Notes: generated by a model from the sequence alone, not told the origin. Shown: positions 30,001 to 39,839, numbered from the stretch's first letter. The stretch is DNA of 51,439 nucleotides from Bacteroidetes bacterium OLB11 (GCA_001567165.1 LNFQ01000062.1:1-51439); one strand, 5' to 3'. Numbers and translations are program-made.

Positions 30001-30025
30001 ATTTAATTTAATTTAATTTAATTTA
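30001..30025. repeat. (ATTTA)5 short tandem repeat
   Basis: Five perfect copies of the pentanucleotide ATTTA, followed by one imperfect copy (ATTTG). It lies in the 178-base space between the secreted protein and pth, about 90 bases before the pth start. Repeats of this type can change copy number by slippage. Confidence 0.9.
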
Positions 30026-30102
30026 ATTTGATTCCACTTAATGACAATCGTTTTAATTAAATCATTTTTCTCATACTAAATTACTATTATATAATTAGGT
30101 CT

Positions 30103-30110
30103 TATTTTTG
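30103..30110 (+). promoter_or_regulatory. -7 promoter element of pth
   Basis: TATTTTTG fits TAnnTTTG and ends only four bases before the ATG at 30115, so the transcript would have a very short leader. The tandem repeat upstream lies outside the core promoter. Confidence 0.45.
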
Positions 30111-30114
30111 ACAA

Positions 30115-30684
30115 ATGAAATATCTCATTGTAGGATTAGGAAATATTGGAGAACAATACGCTGAAACCCGTCATAATATTGGGTTTGACATCTTAAATTA
30201 TTTTGCAGGAAAACATCAATTTTCATTCAAAAGTGATAGATTGGCCGATGTGGGCGAAATAAAATTTAAAGGCCGAACTTTGATTATGATAAAGCCCACA
30301 ACATATATGAATCTTAGTGGAAAAGCCGTCAAATATTGGGCTGATAAAGAAAAAATTCCGAATGATCGAATCTTGATTCTTGTAGATGATTTAGCATTTG
30401 GATTAGATGCCTTAAAACTGAAAAAAAATGGAAGCGATGCGGGACATAATGGATTAAAGAGTATCGCTGAATGCCTTGCTACGACTGATTATCCTCGTTT
30501 ACGTTTTGGAATTGGAAATCAATTTAATAAAAATAGACAAGTTGAATTTGTTTTAGGAAAATGGAAAGATGAAGAAATAGAAACAGTGAATAAAAAAATT
30601 ATTGCAGCAGCTGAAGTGATTGAAAATTTTGTCACTATCGGAATTGAGAGAACTATGAATGAAATAAACAATAAAAAATTTTAA
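30115..30684 (+). CDS. pth: Peptidyl-tRNA hydrolase
   Basis: Recycles tRNA from prematurely released peptidyl-tRNA. At 189 residues it is a normal monomeric Pth. The catalytic His20 is in AETRHNIGFD; PTTYMNLSGKAV, the VDDL acidic pair (Asp91-92) and GHNGLKSI (the peptidyl-tRNA binding asparagine) are all present; FGIGNQ and FVLGKW mark the C-terminal half. It is intact and is followed nine bases later by the FAH-family gene, with which it probably forms an operon. Confidence 0.97.
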   Translation: MKYLIVGLGNIGEQYAETRHNIGFDILNYFAGKHQFSFKSDRLADVGEIKFKGRTLIMIKPTTYMNLSGKAVKYWADKEKIPNDRILILVDDLAFGLDALKLKKNGSDAGHNGLKSIAECLATTDYPRLRFGIGNQFNKNRQVEFVLGKWKDEEIETVNKKIIAAAEVIENFVTIGIERTMNEINNKKF

Positions 30685-30693
30685 ACCTCATCA

Positions 30694-31305
30694 ATGAAAA
30701 TAATTTGTATCGGTCGCAATTACATTAATCATGTGCAAGAATTAAAAAATGATATCCCTGAAAAACCAGTGTTATTTTTAAAACCAGCTACGGCTTTGCT
30801 TACTCAAAATGCTGATTTTTATTATCCAAATTTCACTCAAGATTTGCATTATGAATGTGAAATTGTTTTGAGAATTTGTAAAAATGGAAAAGCCATTCAA
30901 GAAAAATTTGCTTCAACCTATTATGATGCAATATCTGTCGGTATTGACTTTACAGCACGTGATTTACAAAATTATCAAAAAAGCAAAGGACTCCCTTGGG
31001 AAATTGCAAAATCATTTGACAACTCTGCTGTGGTAGGTCGTTGGAAACCAATTTCAGAAAATGAAAAAAATAACCCAATTCAATTTAATCTCAAACTCAA
31101 TAACCATATCGTGCAACAAGGAAACACGCAAGATATGATTCATTCATTTGATAAAATCATTCAATATGCATCGCAGTTTTTCAGCCTACAAGTTGGGGAT
31201 ATTTTATTTACAGGGACTCCTGCCGGTGTGGGGGCTATCAAAATTGGCGATTGCTTAGTCGGCTCCATTGTTGATGAGGAACTTTTACGATTTTACGTTA
31301 AATAA
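30694..31305 (+). CDS. Fumarylacetoacetate hydrolase family protein
   Basis: A 203-residue FAH-fold protein, the size of the short acylpyruvase/oxaloacetate decarboxylase subgroup. The metal ligands appear in LHYECEIVLR (two Glu) and in GIDFTARDLQ (Asp). The substrate loop KSKGLPWEIAKSFDNSAVVG and the C-terminal DILFTGTPAGVGAIKIGD are family hallmarks. The exact substrate is not deducible; many members cleave acylpyruvates or decarboxylate oxaloacetate. Confidence 0.9.
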   Translation: MKIICIGRNYINHVQELKNDIPEKPVLFLKPATALLTQNADFYYPNFTQDLHYECEIVLRICKNGKAIQEKFASTYYDAISVGIDFTARDLQNYQKSKGLPWEIAKSFDNSAVVGRWKPISENEKNNPIQFNLKLNNHIVQQGNTQDMIHSFDKIIQYASQFFSLQVGDILFTGTPAGVGAIKIGDCLVGSIVDEELLRFYVK

Positions 31306-31314
31306 TTCGATAAT

Positions 31315-32280
31315 TTAATATTCTCTATTGAGTAAATTTTCAGCCAATTCCCTTAAAGCAAATTTTCGTTTTGACACGACAGGCACTTCTTCCAACAATT
31401 CAAAAGCCTTGTGTGTATGCGATATCACTTCATTTAGAAGATGTTCTTTTGCTCCAATTTTTTCATAAAAAGCAATTGTATCATTTACTTTTTGAGGATC
31501 ATTTCTTGATAGCAGATTATTAAAAATTTCCTTTTGTTCTGCATTCACTATTTCGTAACCTTTAGCATATAGATATGTTTTTTTATTACATAAAATATCG
31601 CCTCCAATTTGCTTTCCCGTTTTTTGACTATCCCCAAATGCGTCTAAATAATCATCTTTCATTTGAAAAGCAATTCCCATTTCTTTTCCAAAATCAAATA
31701 AAATATCCGAACTACTATCCGTAGCCCCTCCGAGTAAAGCACCTAATTTGAGAGACATTCCCAGCAACACTGAGGTTTTTAGTTGTATCATATTTAAATA
31801 CTCTTCCACACTTATTTCATTTCGTTTTTCAAAATCCATATCAAATTGCTGCCCTTCGCAAATTTGAATTGCCGTTTTATTGAATAATTCTAAAGATTGT
31901 TTTAAATAAGAAATATCAATTTTGGATAGATGAACATAAGTAAAAATATTCATCACATCTCCCGACAATATTGCCGTTGACAAATCATACTTTTCATGCA
32001 CCGTTTGCACCCCCCTCCTCAGAGGAGCTTTGTCCATAATATCATCGTGCATCAATGTAAAATTGTGAAATAATTCAATTGCGACAGCTGCATTCCAAAC
32101 ACTTTCACTTAAAGGGTTGTAAAGTTCATGGCTCATCAAACACAACACCGGTCGAATTCTTTTTCCTCCAATATTTAATAAATAGGAACAAGGTTCGTAA
32201 AGATTTTTAGCCCTATTTGGGAAGTGATGTATAGAGAAATAATTTTCAAATTGTTTTAATAATTCAGAAAATGTTTGCAT
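31315..32280 (-). CDS. Polyprenyl (short-chain type) diphosphate synthase
   Basis: A trans-isoprenyl diphosphate synthase of about 321 residues that condenses isopentenyl diphosphate with allylic diphosphates. The two Asp-rich motifs are LMHDDIMD with DKAPLRRG after it, and MKDDYLDAFGD. GGKRIRPVLCLM marks the substrate-binding region. The residue five positions before the first motif is Phe, which in characterised enzymes limits chain length to about C15-C20, so GGPP is a reasonable product; this is inference. I chose ATG 32280 (MQTFSELLKQF); the upstream ATG at 32322 gives an untypical hydrophobic extension. Confidence 0.9.
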   Translation of the reverse strand: MQTFSELLKQFENYFSIHHFPNRAKNLYEPCSYLLNIGGKRIRPVLCLMSHELYNPLSESVWNAAVAIELFHNFTLMHDDIMDKAPLRRGVQTVHEKYDLSTAILSGDVMNIFTYVHLSKIDISYLKQSLELFNKTAIQICEGQQFDMDFEKRNEISVEEYLNMIQLKTSVLLGMSLKLGALLGGATDSSSDILFDFGKEMGIAFQMKDDYLDAFGDSQKTGKQIGGDILCNKKTYLYAKGYEIVNAEQKEIFNNLLSRNDPQKVNDTIAFYEKIGAKEHLLNEVISHTHKAFELLEEVPVVSKRKFALRELAENLLNREY

Positions 32281-32456
32281 GTTGTAAAAGTAGTCAAAAA
32301 AATGAATTGATATTATGGTCAATCATTTTTTTGACTCAAATTAGGTCTTCGAGATTTGAATAAGAGGTAATGTAAAATAATTTTTAATTATATTGTAGGA
32401 AAATTATCAGGAATAATACTTTTAAGAAATTGAAATCAATAGATAGTGTTATTTTA

Positions 32457-32597
32457 TTATAAGAATGAATCTTCCTCTTTTGAAATATCATATACATATT
32501 TATCTTCAAATTCATTTTTAAAACCTGGAAATAGGAAAGCTTCTTTACCTTGTTTGACTAAGATAATGGTGGGTACATTGCTTATAAAGGCAGTGAC
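32457..32597 (-). pseudogene. Remnant of a thioredoxin-fold protein, 3' end only
   Basis: A short minus-strand reading frame of 46 codons with no start. It reads ISNVPTIILVKQGKEAF and FPGFKNEFED, the cis-Pro and following strand of a thioredoxin-like domain, and runs to a clean stop at 32457. The preceding codon is a stop (TAA) and no redox CxxC part is present upstream. It is interpreted as the decayed 3' end of a thioredoxin-family gene. Confidence 0.55.
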
Positions 32598-32988
32598 TTA
32601 TTTATAGCAGGTAATGAGAGTATAACTCCTTTTTTAGATATGTTGGAAAAATTATAAAAAAAATAATCAAATCCATGTTGTGAAACTGTAATTTGCTAAT
32701 AAAACGAAAAGTGATATTATTCATACTGAATACCTCAAAAACCTATTGAGAGTAAGATTTATCAATGTGTTTTCAGATGAAACAATTGATGGATTTGAAC
32801 ATGTATATATTTCAGAAGTGATGAATCAAAAACATAGTGATGGCTTGAGTGGTTATTTTTATCTATGCAGTCCACCTACAATGAAGAATGAAGTTGAAAA
32901 GGATTTAGTATCACTTGGCATTTCTGAATGTAAAATTATAGAAGTTGCGTTATTAAAACCCTTCATTAATAATTTATTATTTTACTAA
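32577..32988 (+). pseudogene. Remnant of a ferredoxin/flavodoxin-NADP reductase (NAD domain only)
   Basis: Two pieces of the NAD-binding domain of the ferredoxin-reductase family follow each other in different frames. The first, 32577-32655, reads AYKGSDLFIAGNESITPFLD, the counterpart of GxGVFIAGGxGITPF. The second, from about 32692, reads FANKTKSDIIHTEYLKNLL and then FYLCSPPTMKNEVEKDL, the counterpart of FYICGPxxM. A stop (TAA at 32689) and an A-run frame change lie between them. The FAD-binding domain is missing: the DNA upstream holds an oppositely oriented thioredoxin fragment. This is real decay, not only sequencing error, because the N-terminal half is absent. Confidence 0.65.
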
Positions 32989-33695
32989 CTCAGTCGGAAA
33001 CATTCCAGTGTAACGCTTGAAGGCATTGCTAAAATTACTCGTATTGGAATACCCTACTTCTTCTGCAATTTGAGAAATCGTTTTATTATTTTGAGAAAGT
33101 AACAATTTCGCTTTCGTCATTTTTTGTTCCAAAACAAATTCATAAACCGTTGATTTGAATATTTCTTTAAATCCTTTTTTAAGATAACATTGATTAATCC
33201 CAATTTGTCTTGAAAGTTCCGGTATCGTTGGAGGCTCTTGTAAATTTTGTAAAATAATTTCACGAGCAAGAATAATTTTTTCTTTCTCTAATGGTTGTAA
33301 TAAAAATTTACAATGCTCACAATTCGTATTCAATCCTTCGATATAATTGAGCGTGCAAAGCAACAATTCGTGTGCTTTACTTTCAATAAACAATTCTTTA
33401 TAATGGGCTGTATATTTAGTTGAAACAATTTCCTGAAGTAGCAACTGAGTATTGCAACAAATGTTTTTATCTAAGCGATTATTATATTCCTCAAATTGAT
33501 TCAAACTAATTCCTTTTTCAATAAGGTTTAACCTATCAAACTCAAAAAATAATTTATACGAGTTTGTGTTTAGCCTTTGTGTCGTGCCGAAATCAGTACC
33601 TAAAAAAAGAATGTCAATTTTAATGACCTTTCATCAAGCACAACAAGAACACTATTCTCATTTATTAGTTCAATATTTTCAATAAAATAATTCAA
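32977..33695 (-). CDS. AraC-family transcriptional regulator, N-terminus doubtful, one frameshift
   Basis: The C-terminal half is a clear AraC/XylS DNA-binding domain with two helix-turn-helices: PPTIPELSRQIGINQCYLKKGFKEIF and NKTISQIAEEVGYSNTSNFSNAFKRYTGMFP. Before it lies the helical segment typical of the Bacteroidota PchR-like group (LLLQEIVSTKYTAHYKELFIESKAHELLL). The unbroken frame starts only at TTG 33504. Upstream, one missing base in a T7 run near 33602-33608 would extend it to about TTG 33695 with FLGTDFGTT and KLFFEFDRLNLIEKGI, giving about 239 residues. This is still shorter than the usual 290-330, so the gene may be 5'-truncated. It overlaps the reductase remnant by 12 bases. Confidence 0.7.
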
Positions 33696-33731
33696 TGAAT
33701 AAAATATTTATTTTCCAAAATTAATAAAAAA

Positions 33732-34988
33732 TCATGTTTTCTGAGGTTTCTTTTTCGCAGCTGGAAAAAGAACATTGTTTAAAATCAAACGGTATCCGGG
33801 TGAATTGGGGTGCAAACTTAAATCTGTCGGTGGATCTTCCACTTTGTGTTGATAGTCTTCAGGGTCATGTCCTCCATAAAAAGTCCATGTTCCTTTCCCT
33901 AGCTCTCCATGGATATATCGAGCCTCGTTTGCTGATTTATTTTCTCCCATAACTAATGTGCTACTTTTCAATAAGTTACTTCTAAAAGCCGTTGTTTGCC
34001 CCATAAACCCTTTGATGGTTGTGGTATGGTTTTGACAAAGCATCGTTGGCACTGGGTCAAACTTCGCAGAAAATGTAAACAAAGTAAAATAGTCGCTATT
34101 AAATGGGACACGTCTTGCATTGGTCACATCAATATCTGAATATTCATATTCATAAGGATTGGTGACAAGTCTAAAATTTTTAAAAGCAAGACATTGATTG
34201 AAATCAAGTTTTGATTGAGCTTGTGGATCTTGTGAGTCATAGTCATACATCACATCACAAATATCTGTATTTTCTGCTGCTAATGCAATGTCATAGCTAT
34301 CCGTAGCACTACACATAGCAAATAAATATCCTCCACCAATTACAAAGTTTTTGATTTTTTGTGCAACGGCTAATTTTAATTGTGATACTTTTTTGAAACC
34401 ATGTTTGGCAGCCATTGCTTCATTTTTTTTCTCATCTTCAATATACCAAGGAAAGTTGTGATAAGCTGCATAAAATTTTCCGTATTGTCCTGTAAAATCT
34501 TCATGATGAAGATGCAACCAATCATATTTTACTAACTTATCCTCTAGCAATTCATTGTCATAAACTTTATCAAAAGGAATTTCGGCATAGGTCAACACCA
34601 AGGTTACTGCATCATCCCATGGGAGCTTACTTTCTGGAGTGTAAACCGCAATTTTAGGAGGTTTTTCGAGCTGCACAATATCCATATTTTCGTCGGGGTC
34701 AGCAAGCTGTGTTAAGATGGCAGTGTATTTTGCATCCGGTATGATTTCATAGCTCACATTTCTGATTCTACATTCTTTTTCCAATTCTTCATATTGATCA
34801 AATACAAAACTTCCTCCTCTATAATTTAATAGCCAATCCACTTTTATGTTTTTCGTTAAAACAAAATAAGCAATTCCATAAGCTTTTAGATGTTCTTTTT
34901 GAGATTTCGCATCCATTGGGATCAATATTTTTGCTGCTTGTGAAATTGAGCTCAGTGTACAAAATAAAATAAGAAGTCTTGTTTTCAT
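33732..34988 (-). CDS. Secreted Bacteroidota protein (often labelled asparagine synthetase B)
   Basis: A 418-residue exported protein with signal peptide MKTRLLILFCTLSSISQA. I recognise it as the conserved Bacteroidota family that databases often call asparagine synthetase B, although neither the glutaminase Cys nor the AANH ATP-binding motif of AsnB is visible. Conserved-looking blocks are WLLNYRGGSF, KLPWDDAVTLVLTYAEIPFDKVYD, DWLHLHHEDFTGQYGKFYAAY, GGGYLFAMCSATDSYDIALAAE and TFYGGHDPEDYQH. The GGGYLFAMC segment resembles glutamine-amidotransferase-like folds. Function is unknown. It lies 43 bases after the repeat protein, probably in one operon. Confidence 0.7.
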   Translation of the reverse strand: MKTRLLILFCTLSSISQAAKILIPMDAKSQKEHLKAYGIAYFVLTKNIKVDWLLNYRGGSFVFDQYEELEKECRIRNVSYEIIPDAKYTAILTQLADPDENMDIVQLEKPPKIAVYTPESKLPWDDAVTLVLTYAEIPFDKVYDNELLEDKLVKYDWLHLHHEDFTGQYGKFYAAYHNFPWYIEDEKKNEAMAAKHGFKKVSQLKLAVAQKIKNFVIGGGYLFAMCSATDSYDIALAAENTDICDVMYDYDSQDPQAQSKLDFNQCLAFKNFRLVTNPYEYEYSDIDVTNARRVPFNSDYFTLFTFSAKFDPVPTMLCQNHTTTIKGFMGQTTAFRSNLLKSSTLVMGENKSANEARYIHGELGKGTWTFYGGHDPEDYQHKVEDPPTDLSLHPNSPGYRLILNNVLFPAAKKKPQKT

Positions 34989-35031
34989 GACCTTTTAAAA
35001 TTAAGAATTATTTATTTTAAATGCTGTTAAA

Positions 35032-36136
35032 CTAATTGTAATAATTCCCGTCATAAAATATTTTGAAAGCATTTAATCCGATTTTATATTGCAATACATC
35101 ATAGTCTAAACGATAATCTTCCACCGTCATATTGGCCACTTCATATATTTTCCCTTTTGAAAACATTCTTAAAATATTTGATTTATTGGAATAAACCAAT
35201 GAATTATAGGATAGTTTAAAATTTTCGGGATAGTAATTATCAATCAGCGTATATTCTCCATCATAAAAAACTTTAAAATAGCCATTTTTATCTTCAAAAG
35301 CAACAATGCGATCAGATACATTGTAATGCGGTTCATAATACCCAATTGTAATTAAGCTTCCTTTATAAAATATTTTAAAATTTCCATCATTAGTTACAAA
35401 AGCAGCTACATCATCACCTACCATAAAACTTTTTGGGTGCAAATGGATCTATGGTAAAAGTATGACCATTATAAAAAATCTTAAACATATTATTGATATC
35501 CACATAAGCCAGCATATTTCTTCCGACTTGGAAATTCTGTACCCTTTGTGACTCTAAGACTTGCGACTCTCCATTAAAAAATACTTTCAACTCTCCATTA
35601 TAGTTGATATAAGCCCCAATATTGTCAGAAACTTTCACATTTTTATCAAACGAAAAATCATCATCTGTAATATTCAGAAAAGTTTCAAGTTCTGTAATTT
35701 TCCCTTGATAATAAGCATTAAATGAAGAACGATTTATGTCATAAAAAAGAACGACACTATCTCCCAAAGCATATCGTTCACACAAACGAGAGAGTAACAC
35801 CACATCACTACCATCAATCACTGAAATAATATTGGAACTTTTATATAAAATCAAATTATCTGATACCGCAAACTGTGAAGTCATCATATCATTCACCGTA
35901 TTTACCATTCCATCTTTGAACACTTTAAAAACCCGTTGATTATCCAAATAAGCAACTGCTGTTCTTCCAATTTTAAAATCAATCGGAGGTAATCCTTCAA
36001 CACTACTCACCACTCCATTGTCAAATACATTAAATCGTTGTCTTAAATCGGTGTATGCCGAAAACGGTTGTGCAAATATTGAAAATTGTATATTTAAAAG
36101 TAAAAATATAAAAGTCATTCTCATTTTAAAGAGCAT
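35032..36136 (-). CDS. Secreted ten-repeat protein of unknown function, one frameshift
   Basis: I recognise no known domain. The repaired protein is about 367 residues with a signal peptide ending IQFSIFAQ. The rest consists of about ten imperfect repeats of 33-38 residues with the consensus NxVAYxDxNxxFKIFYxG followed by an xxxIxxxxPxxFxVGD tail; clear copies are AYVDINNMFKIFYNG, AFVTNDGNFKIFYKG, AFEDKNGYFKVFYDG and AYLDNQRVFKVFKDG. Such short two- to four-strand units suggest a beta-propeller or beta-solenoid. One extra A in an A5 run near 35431 splits the frame. It shares a likely operon with the AsnB-labelled secreted protein downstream. Confidence 0.7.
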
Positions 36137-36332
36137 TTTAATCTGTAAATATCGTGTAATGATTTTACTTTTTATTTAAATTTTAGTGAATGATAAATAA
36201 AATTTCAAATACAGTCTATAAAATTCTTAAAAATCATTTTAACATGATTTAAAATCACTGCTTGTAGCTTCCTTTTTTTAGTCAAAAAAAACGATTTCAT
36301 TTTATCAATTCAAATAAATTAGTATTCCCTAT

Positions 36333-36340
36333 TATCTTTG
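36333..36340 (+). promoter_or_regulatory. -7 promoter element of purKE
   Basis: TATCTTTG fits TAnnTTTG and lies ten bases before the purK start. No purine riboswitch-like fold was recognised in the 213-base upstream gap. Confidence 0.5.
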
Positions 36341-36350
36341 CTTTTCAATT

Positions 36351-37511
36351 ATGGAGAAAACATTTTTTTCAGGTCAAAAAAAATTAGGAATTATCGGCGG
36401 AGGACAATTAGGCAAGATGCTTTTGAGCACTGCCAACCAATGGGATATTTATACAAAAGTATTAGACCCCGACTCGCAAGCACCAGCCCGCAACACTTGC
36501 AACGAATTTGTGCAAGGAAGCCTTTTAGATTTTGACAACGTTTATCAGTTCGGAAAAGACTGTGACGTGCTCACAATTGAAATAGAACACGTCAATACTG
36601 CCGCTTTAAAAAAACTAGAACAAGAAGGAAAAATAGTTCATCCAAACCCAAGCTCACTTGAAACCATACAAGACAAAGGAACTCAAAAACAATTTTTTGA
36701 AAAACATCATTTACCAACTTCTAACTTTCAAATATTTCAAAACAAACAAGAAATTATTGATAAAATCAATCAAGGAACTCTTCCGTTTCCATTTGTGCAA
36801 AAAACACGAAAAGCAGGCTATGACGGTAGAGGAGTTCAAATAATTCATTCGATTCAAGAGATAGATAAACTGTTTGAACAAGAAAGTTTGATAGAAGACA
36901 AAGTAGATATCTTATATGAAATTGCAATCATTTGTGTGAGAAATAAACAAGGAGATATCGAATGTTTTGACCCCGTTTTAATGGACTTTCATGAAGAAGC
37001 CAATATGCTAGATTTACTTCTATATCCTGCTCCCATCGAGCTATTTCTTATTGAAAAAGCAAAAGATTTAGCCAAAAAATTAATTGAACTTCTCGATATC
37101 AGTGGGCTTTTAGCCGTCGAGTTTTTAATCGACACAAATCAACAAATTTTCATCAACGAAGTTGCTCCAAGACCTCATAACAGTGGACATCAAACAATTG
37201 AAAGTTGTATTTCTTCACAATATGAACAACATATTCGAGGAATATTAAATTTGCCTTTGGGTAGCACGCAGCTTATTGTCCCTTCTGCAATGGTAAACCT
37301 TTTAGGAGCTAAAGGATTTAGCGGCAATGTGTACTATGAAGGAATCGAAAATTGTTTGAGCCAAGAAGGGATTCATATCCATATTTATGGCAAAAAACAA
37401 ACAAAACCGTTCCGAAAAATGGGACATGTAACCGTCACTAATAAAGACATTCAACAAGCAAAAAACACAGCAATATGGGTAAGACAAAATTTAATAGTGA
37501 AAAGCCTCTAA
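36351..37511 (+). CDS. purK: N5-carboxyaminoimidazole ribonucleotide synthase
   Basis: An ATP-grasp enzyme of de novo purine synthesis that carboxylates AIR to N5-CAIR. The 386-residue protein shows the N-terminal fold IGIIGGGQLGKMLLSTANQW, the ATP-grasp elements VQKTRKAGYDGRGVQ (phosphate-binding loop) and IFINEVAPRPHNSGHQTIE, where the Glu and Asn bind magnesium. It overlaps purE by 37 bases, a translational coupling often found for this pair. It is intact. Confidence 0.97.
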   Translation: MEKTFFSGQKKLGIIGGGQLGKMLLSTANQWDIYTKVLDPDSQAPARNTCNEFVQGSLLDFDNVYQFGKDCDVLTIEIEHVNTAALKKLEQEGKIVHPNPSSLETIQDKGTQKQFFEKHHLPTSNFQIFQNKQEIIDKINQGTLPFPFVQKTRKAGYDGRGVQIIHSIQEIDKLFEQESLIEDKVDILYEIAIICVRNKQGDIECFDPVLMDFHEEANMLDLLLYPAPIELFLIEKAKDLAKKLIELLDISGLLAVEFLIDTNQQIFINEVAPRPHNSGHQTIESCISSQYEQHIRGILNLPLGSTQLIVPSAMVNLLGAKGFSGNVYYEGIENCLSQEGIHIHIYGKKQTKPFRKMGHVTVTNKDIQQAKNTAIWVRQNLIVKSL

Positions 37512-37997
37512 TCGGCATTATCATGGGAAGTGACAGTGATTGGCCAATCATGAAAGAAGCCTCCTTATTTTTAAAAAAATATCATATTCCACATGAATAC
37601 ACCATCGTATCGGCACATCGCACACCACAACGCATGATGCAATATGCTAGTGATGCTCATCAAAGAGGATTGCAAGTGATTATTGCCGGTGCAGGAGGTG
37701 CAGCTCACCTACCGGGAATGGTTGCTAGCCTAACTCCCCTACCTGTGATTGGCGTACCAATAAAGTCTAGTAATTCAATCGATGGGTGGGATTCGCTCTT
37801 GTCTATTTTACAAATGCCAAATGGAGTACCAGTCGCTACTGTAGCCTTGAATGCCGCTAAGAATGCTGGTATTTTAGCAATGCAAATATTAGGAACTTCT
37901 AATCCTACAATTCAAAAGAATTGTATCTCATATAAAAAAGAATTAGAACAAGAAGTGATGAAAAAAGTAGAAAAAAATGAAAAAAGGAAACGAATAA
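37475..37997 (+). CDS. purE: N5-carboxyaminoimidazole ribonucleotide mutase, 3' frameshift
   Basis: Class I PurE, which rearranges N5-CAIR to CAIR after PurK. Signature blocks are GIIMGSDSDWPIMKEA, TIVSAHRTPQRM, AGAGGAAHLPGM and PVIGVPIKSS. The frame as written runs on to 38155 by reading antisense through the neighbour; removing one A from the A7 run near 37972-37978 gives a natural end (VEKMKKGNE, stop at 37997) and a length of about 173 residues. That end falls five bases before the convergent gene's stop, which supports the repair. Confidence 0.94.
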
Positions 37998-38001
37998 ATT
38001 T

Positions 38002-39679
38002 TTATTTCATTTTTTCCATCACAATATCCATAATCACTTTCTCTTCTTTGATAACATCGTTCAAAATTTCTTGTGCTTCATTCATCAAGTTATTTGATTT
38101 TTCTTTATCTTTCAAACTCATCGCATTGATTTTTACATTAAAAAATGCACCATAAACAGCGGTTCGAATACACAAAGCACCCACCGCACCATCGGTAATA
38201 CTATTAGGATTTCCATTGTTTACCATTTCTTTTATTAAAGGCAATGCTTCTGCACTTTTCTTCATCGTGATTAAAGGTACTTCAGTTGCATATAAAGTAG
38301 CATCCTGTATTGCTTTGGAGCGAGCCGTTTTTTTCTTCGTCTGTAGATTTTGGCAATGCGAAGGCTTCCATAATTCGATTAAAAGAATGGGTATCTTCAT
38401 CCACCAAACGCAATAAATCATCCTTTATCGCCTGCCCTTTTTCTGCCCATTCACTAAAGTATGCAATTTGATTGTCCCAGCCTTTTTTGTGACTACTTAA
38501 ATTAGCAACCATTACTCCCAAACTTGTTCCCAATGCTGCAACAGCAGCACTTACACTACCTCCACCTGGAGCAGGTGATTCAGCAGATGTTTCATTCGCA
38601 AAATCTTTCAAACTCAGATTAATTAATTTTTTGGGTTGATTATCATTCATTACATATTCTATTATTTTTTTCTGAGGGTCAAAAGGTGCCAATTCATCTA
38701 AGCCCATGCTTTTCACTGCAATGCGGATTAATTCTTCTTCGCTCACTCCTTTGCTACGCCTTTGCTTTTCTAAAAAATATTTTCCTGCATCCAACATACT
38801 TTTTAAAGGAACCAAACCAACCAACTCACTTCCGGTCACTCTCATTCCTCGTGCATGAGCTCTTTCAACAGCCGCATCAAATGCAATGTGCAAGGGCGTT
38901 ATTGAAATATTAGTCAAGTTCATTGAGATTTGAGCAATACCATATTCTTCAATATACCAACCTATCGCTTTCACACTTTTTAATAAACCAGGCTCTCTCA
39001 CTTCAACTCCATTTTCATCAAGCACTTTTTTACCATCAACCTCTTTTACTCTCCCATTTTCTCTTAAATCAAAAGCAACAGCATTCGCTCTTCTAGTCGA
39101 TGTAGTGTTTAAGTTGACATTATATGCCAATAAAAAATCCCTAGCTCCAATAGCTGTACACCCGCTTTTTGAATTAAAAACAGCAGGACCAAAATCAGGC
39201 AACCAATTGGAATCTTTTATTTTTTCTGAAAAACCTTCATACTCACCAGCTCGAATAGTTGCAAGATTTTTTCGCTCTAGTTTCTGTGCTGCACTTTCAT
39301 ACAAATAAACTGGAATTTTCAATTCTTCTCCTACTCTCTTTCCTAATTTTTGTGCATACTTCACCGTTTCTTCCATTGAAATTCCATTGATAGGAATTAA
39401 AGGACAAACATCAGTGGCTCCCATTCGTGGATGCTCTCCTTTATGTTTGCTCATATCAATTAATTCTGAAGCCTTTTTAATTCCACGAAAAGCCGCTTCT
39501 ATTACAACTTCTGGTTCTCCAACGAAAGTCATAACTGTGCGATTAGTCGCCTTTCCTGGATCCATATCTAAAAACTTCACACCCTCTGTTTGAGAAATAG
39601 CTTCTTTAATTTGATTTAATATTTCGAGATTATTCCCTTCACTAAAATTGGGAACACATTCGATAATTTGTTTTTGCAT
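38002..39679 (-). CDS. ftcD: Bifunctional glutamate formiminotransferase/formimino-THF cyclodeaminase, one frameshift
   Basis: A two-domain enzyme of histidine degradation: the N-terminal domain transfers the formimino group of formiminoglutamate to tetrahydrofolate, and the C-terminal domain releases ammonia to give methenyl-THF. The start MQKQIIECVPNFSEG (ATG 39679) and blocks HKGEHPRMGATDVCP and GCTAIGARDFLLAYNVN define domain one; SAESPAPGGGSVSAAVAALG and GNPNSITDGAVGA define the cyclodeaminase. The repaired length is about 558 residues. One extra base in an A7 run (plus strand 38330-38336) splits it within the second domain. An upstream ATG at 39757 adds a non-family tail. Confidence 0.93.
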
Positions 39680-39724
39680 AAATTTATTTTTTTTTGAATG
39701 GATATGTTTAATAAAAAAACGATG

Positions 39725-39732
39725 CAAAGATA
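39725..39732 (-). promoter_or_regulatory. -7 promoter element of ftcD
   Basis: On the minus strand TATCTTTG fits TAnnTTTG, 45 bases before ATG 39679. This supports the shorter start, since an ATG at 39757 would lie upstream of the promoter. Confidence 0.5.
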
Positions 39733-39839
39733 TATAAATAAACACAAGTCTTTTCACTCAACAAATGATAAATCTTCATAGGAAAACATAATTCGATATC
39801 CTCTTTTATATTTTATGTATATTCGCAACTTCATTGTCA

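Noticed and set aside
33600..33731. Separate small gene upstream of the AraC regulator
   Set aside because: Its frame continues into the regulator after one base is added to a T7 run and matches that family's N-terminal region better than an independent protein.
38000..38155. Apparent C-terminal extension of PurE rich in Phe/Ile/Ser
   Set aside because: It is the antisense of the ftcD 3' end; removing one A near 37975 gives a normal PurE end at 37997.
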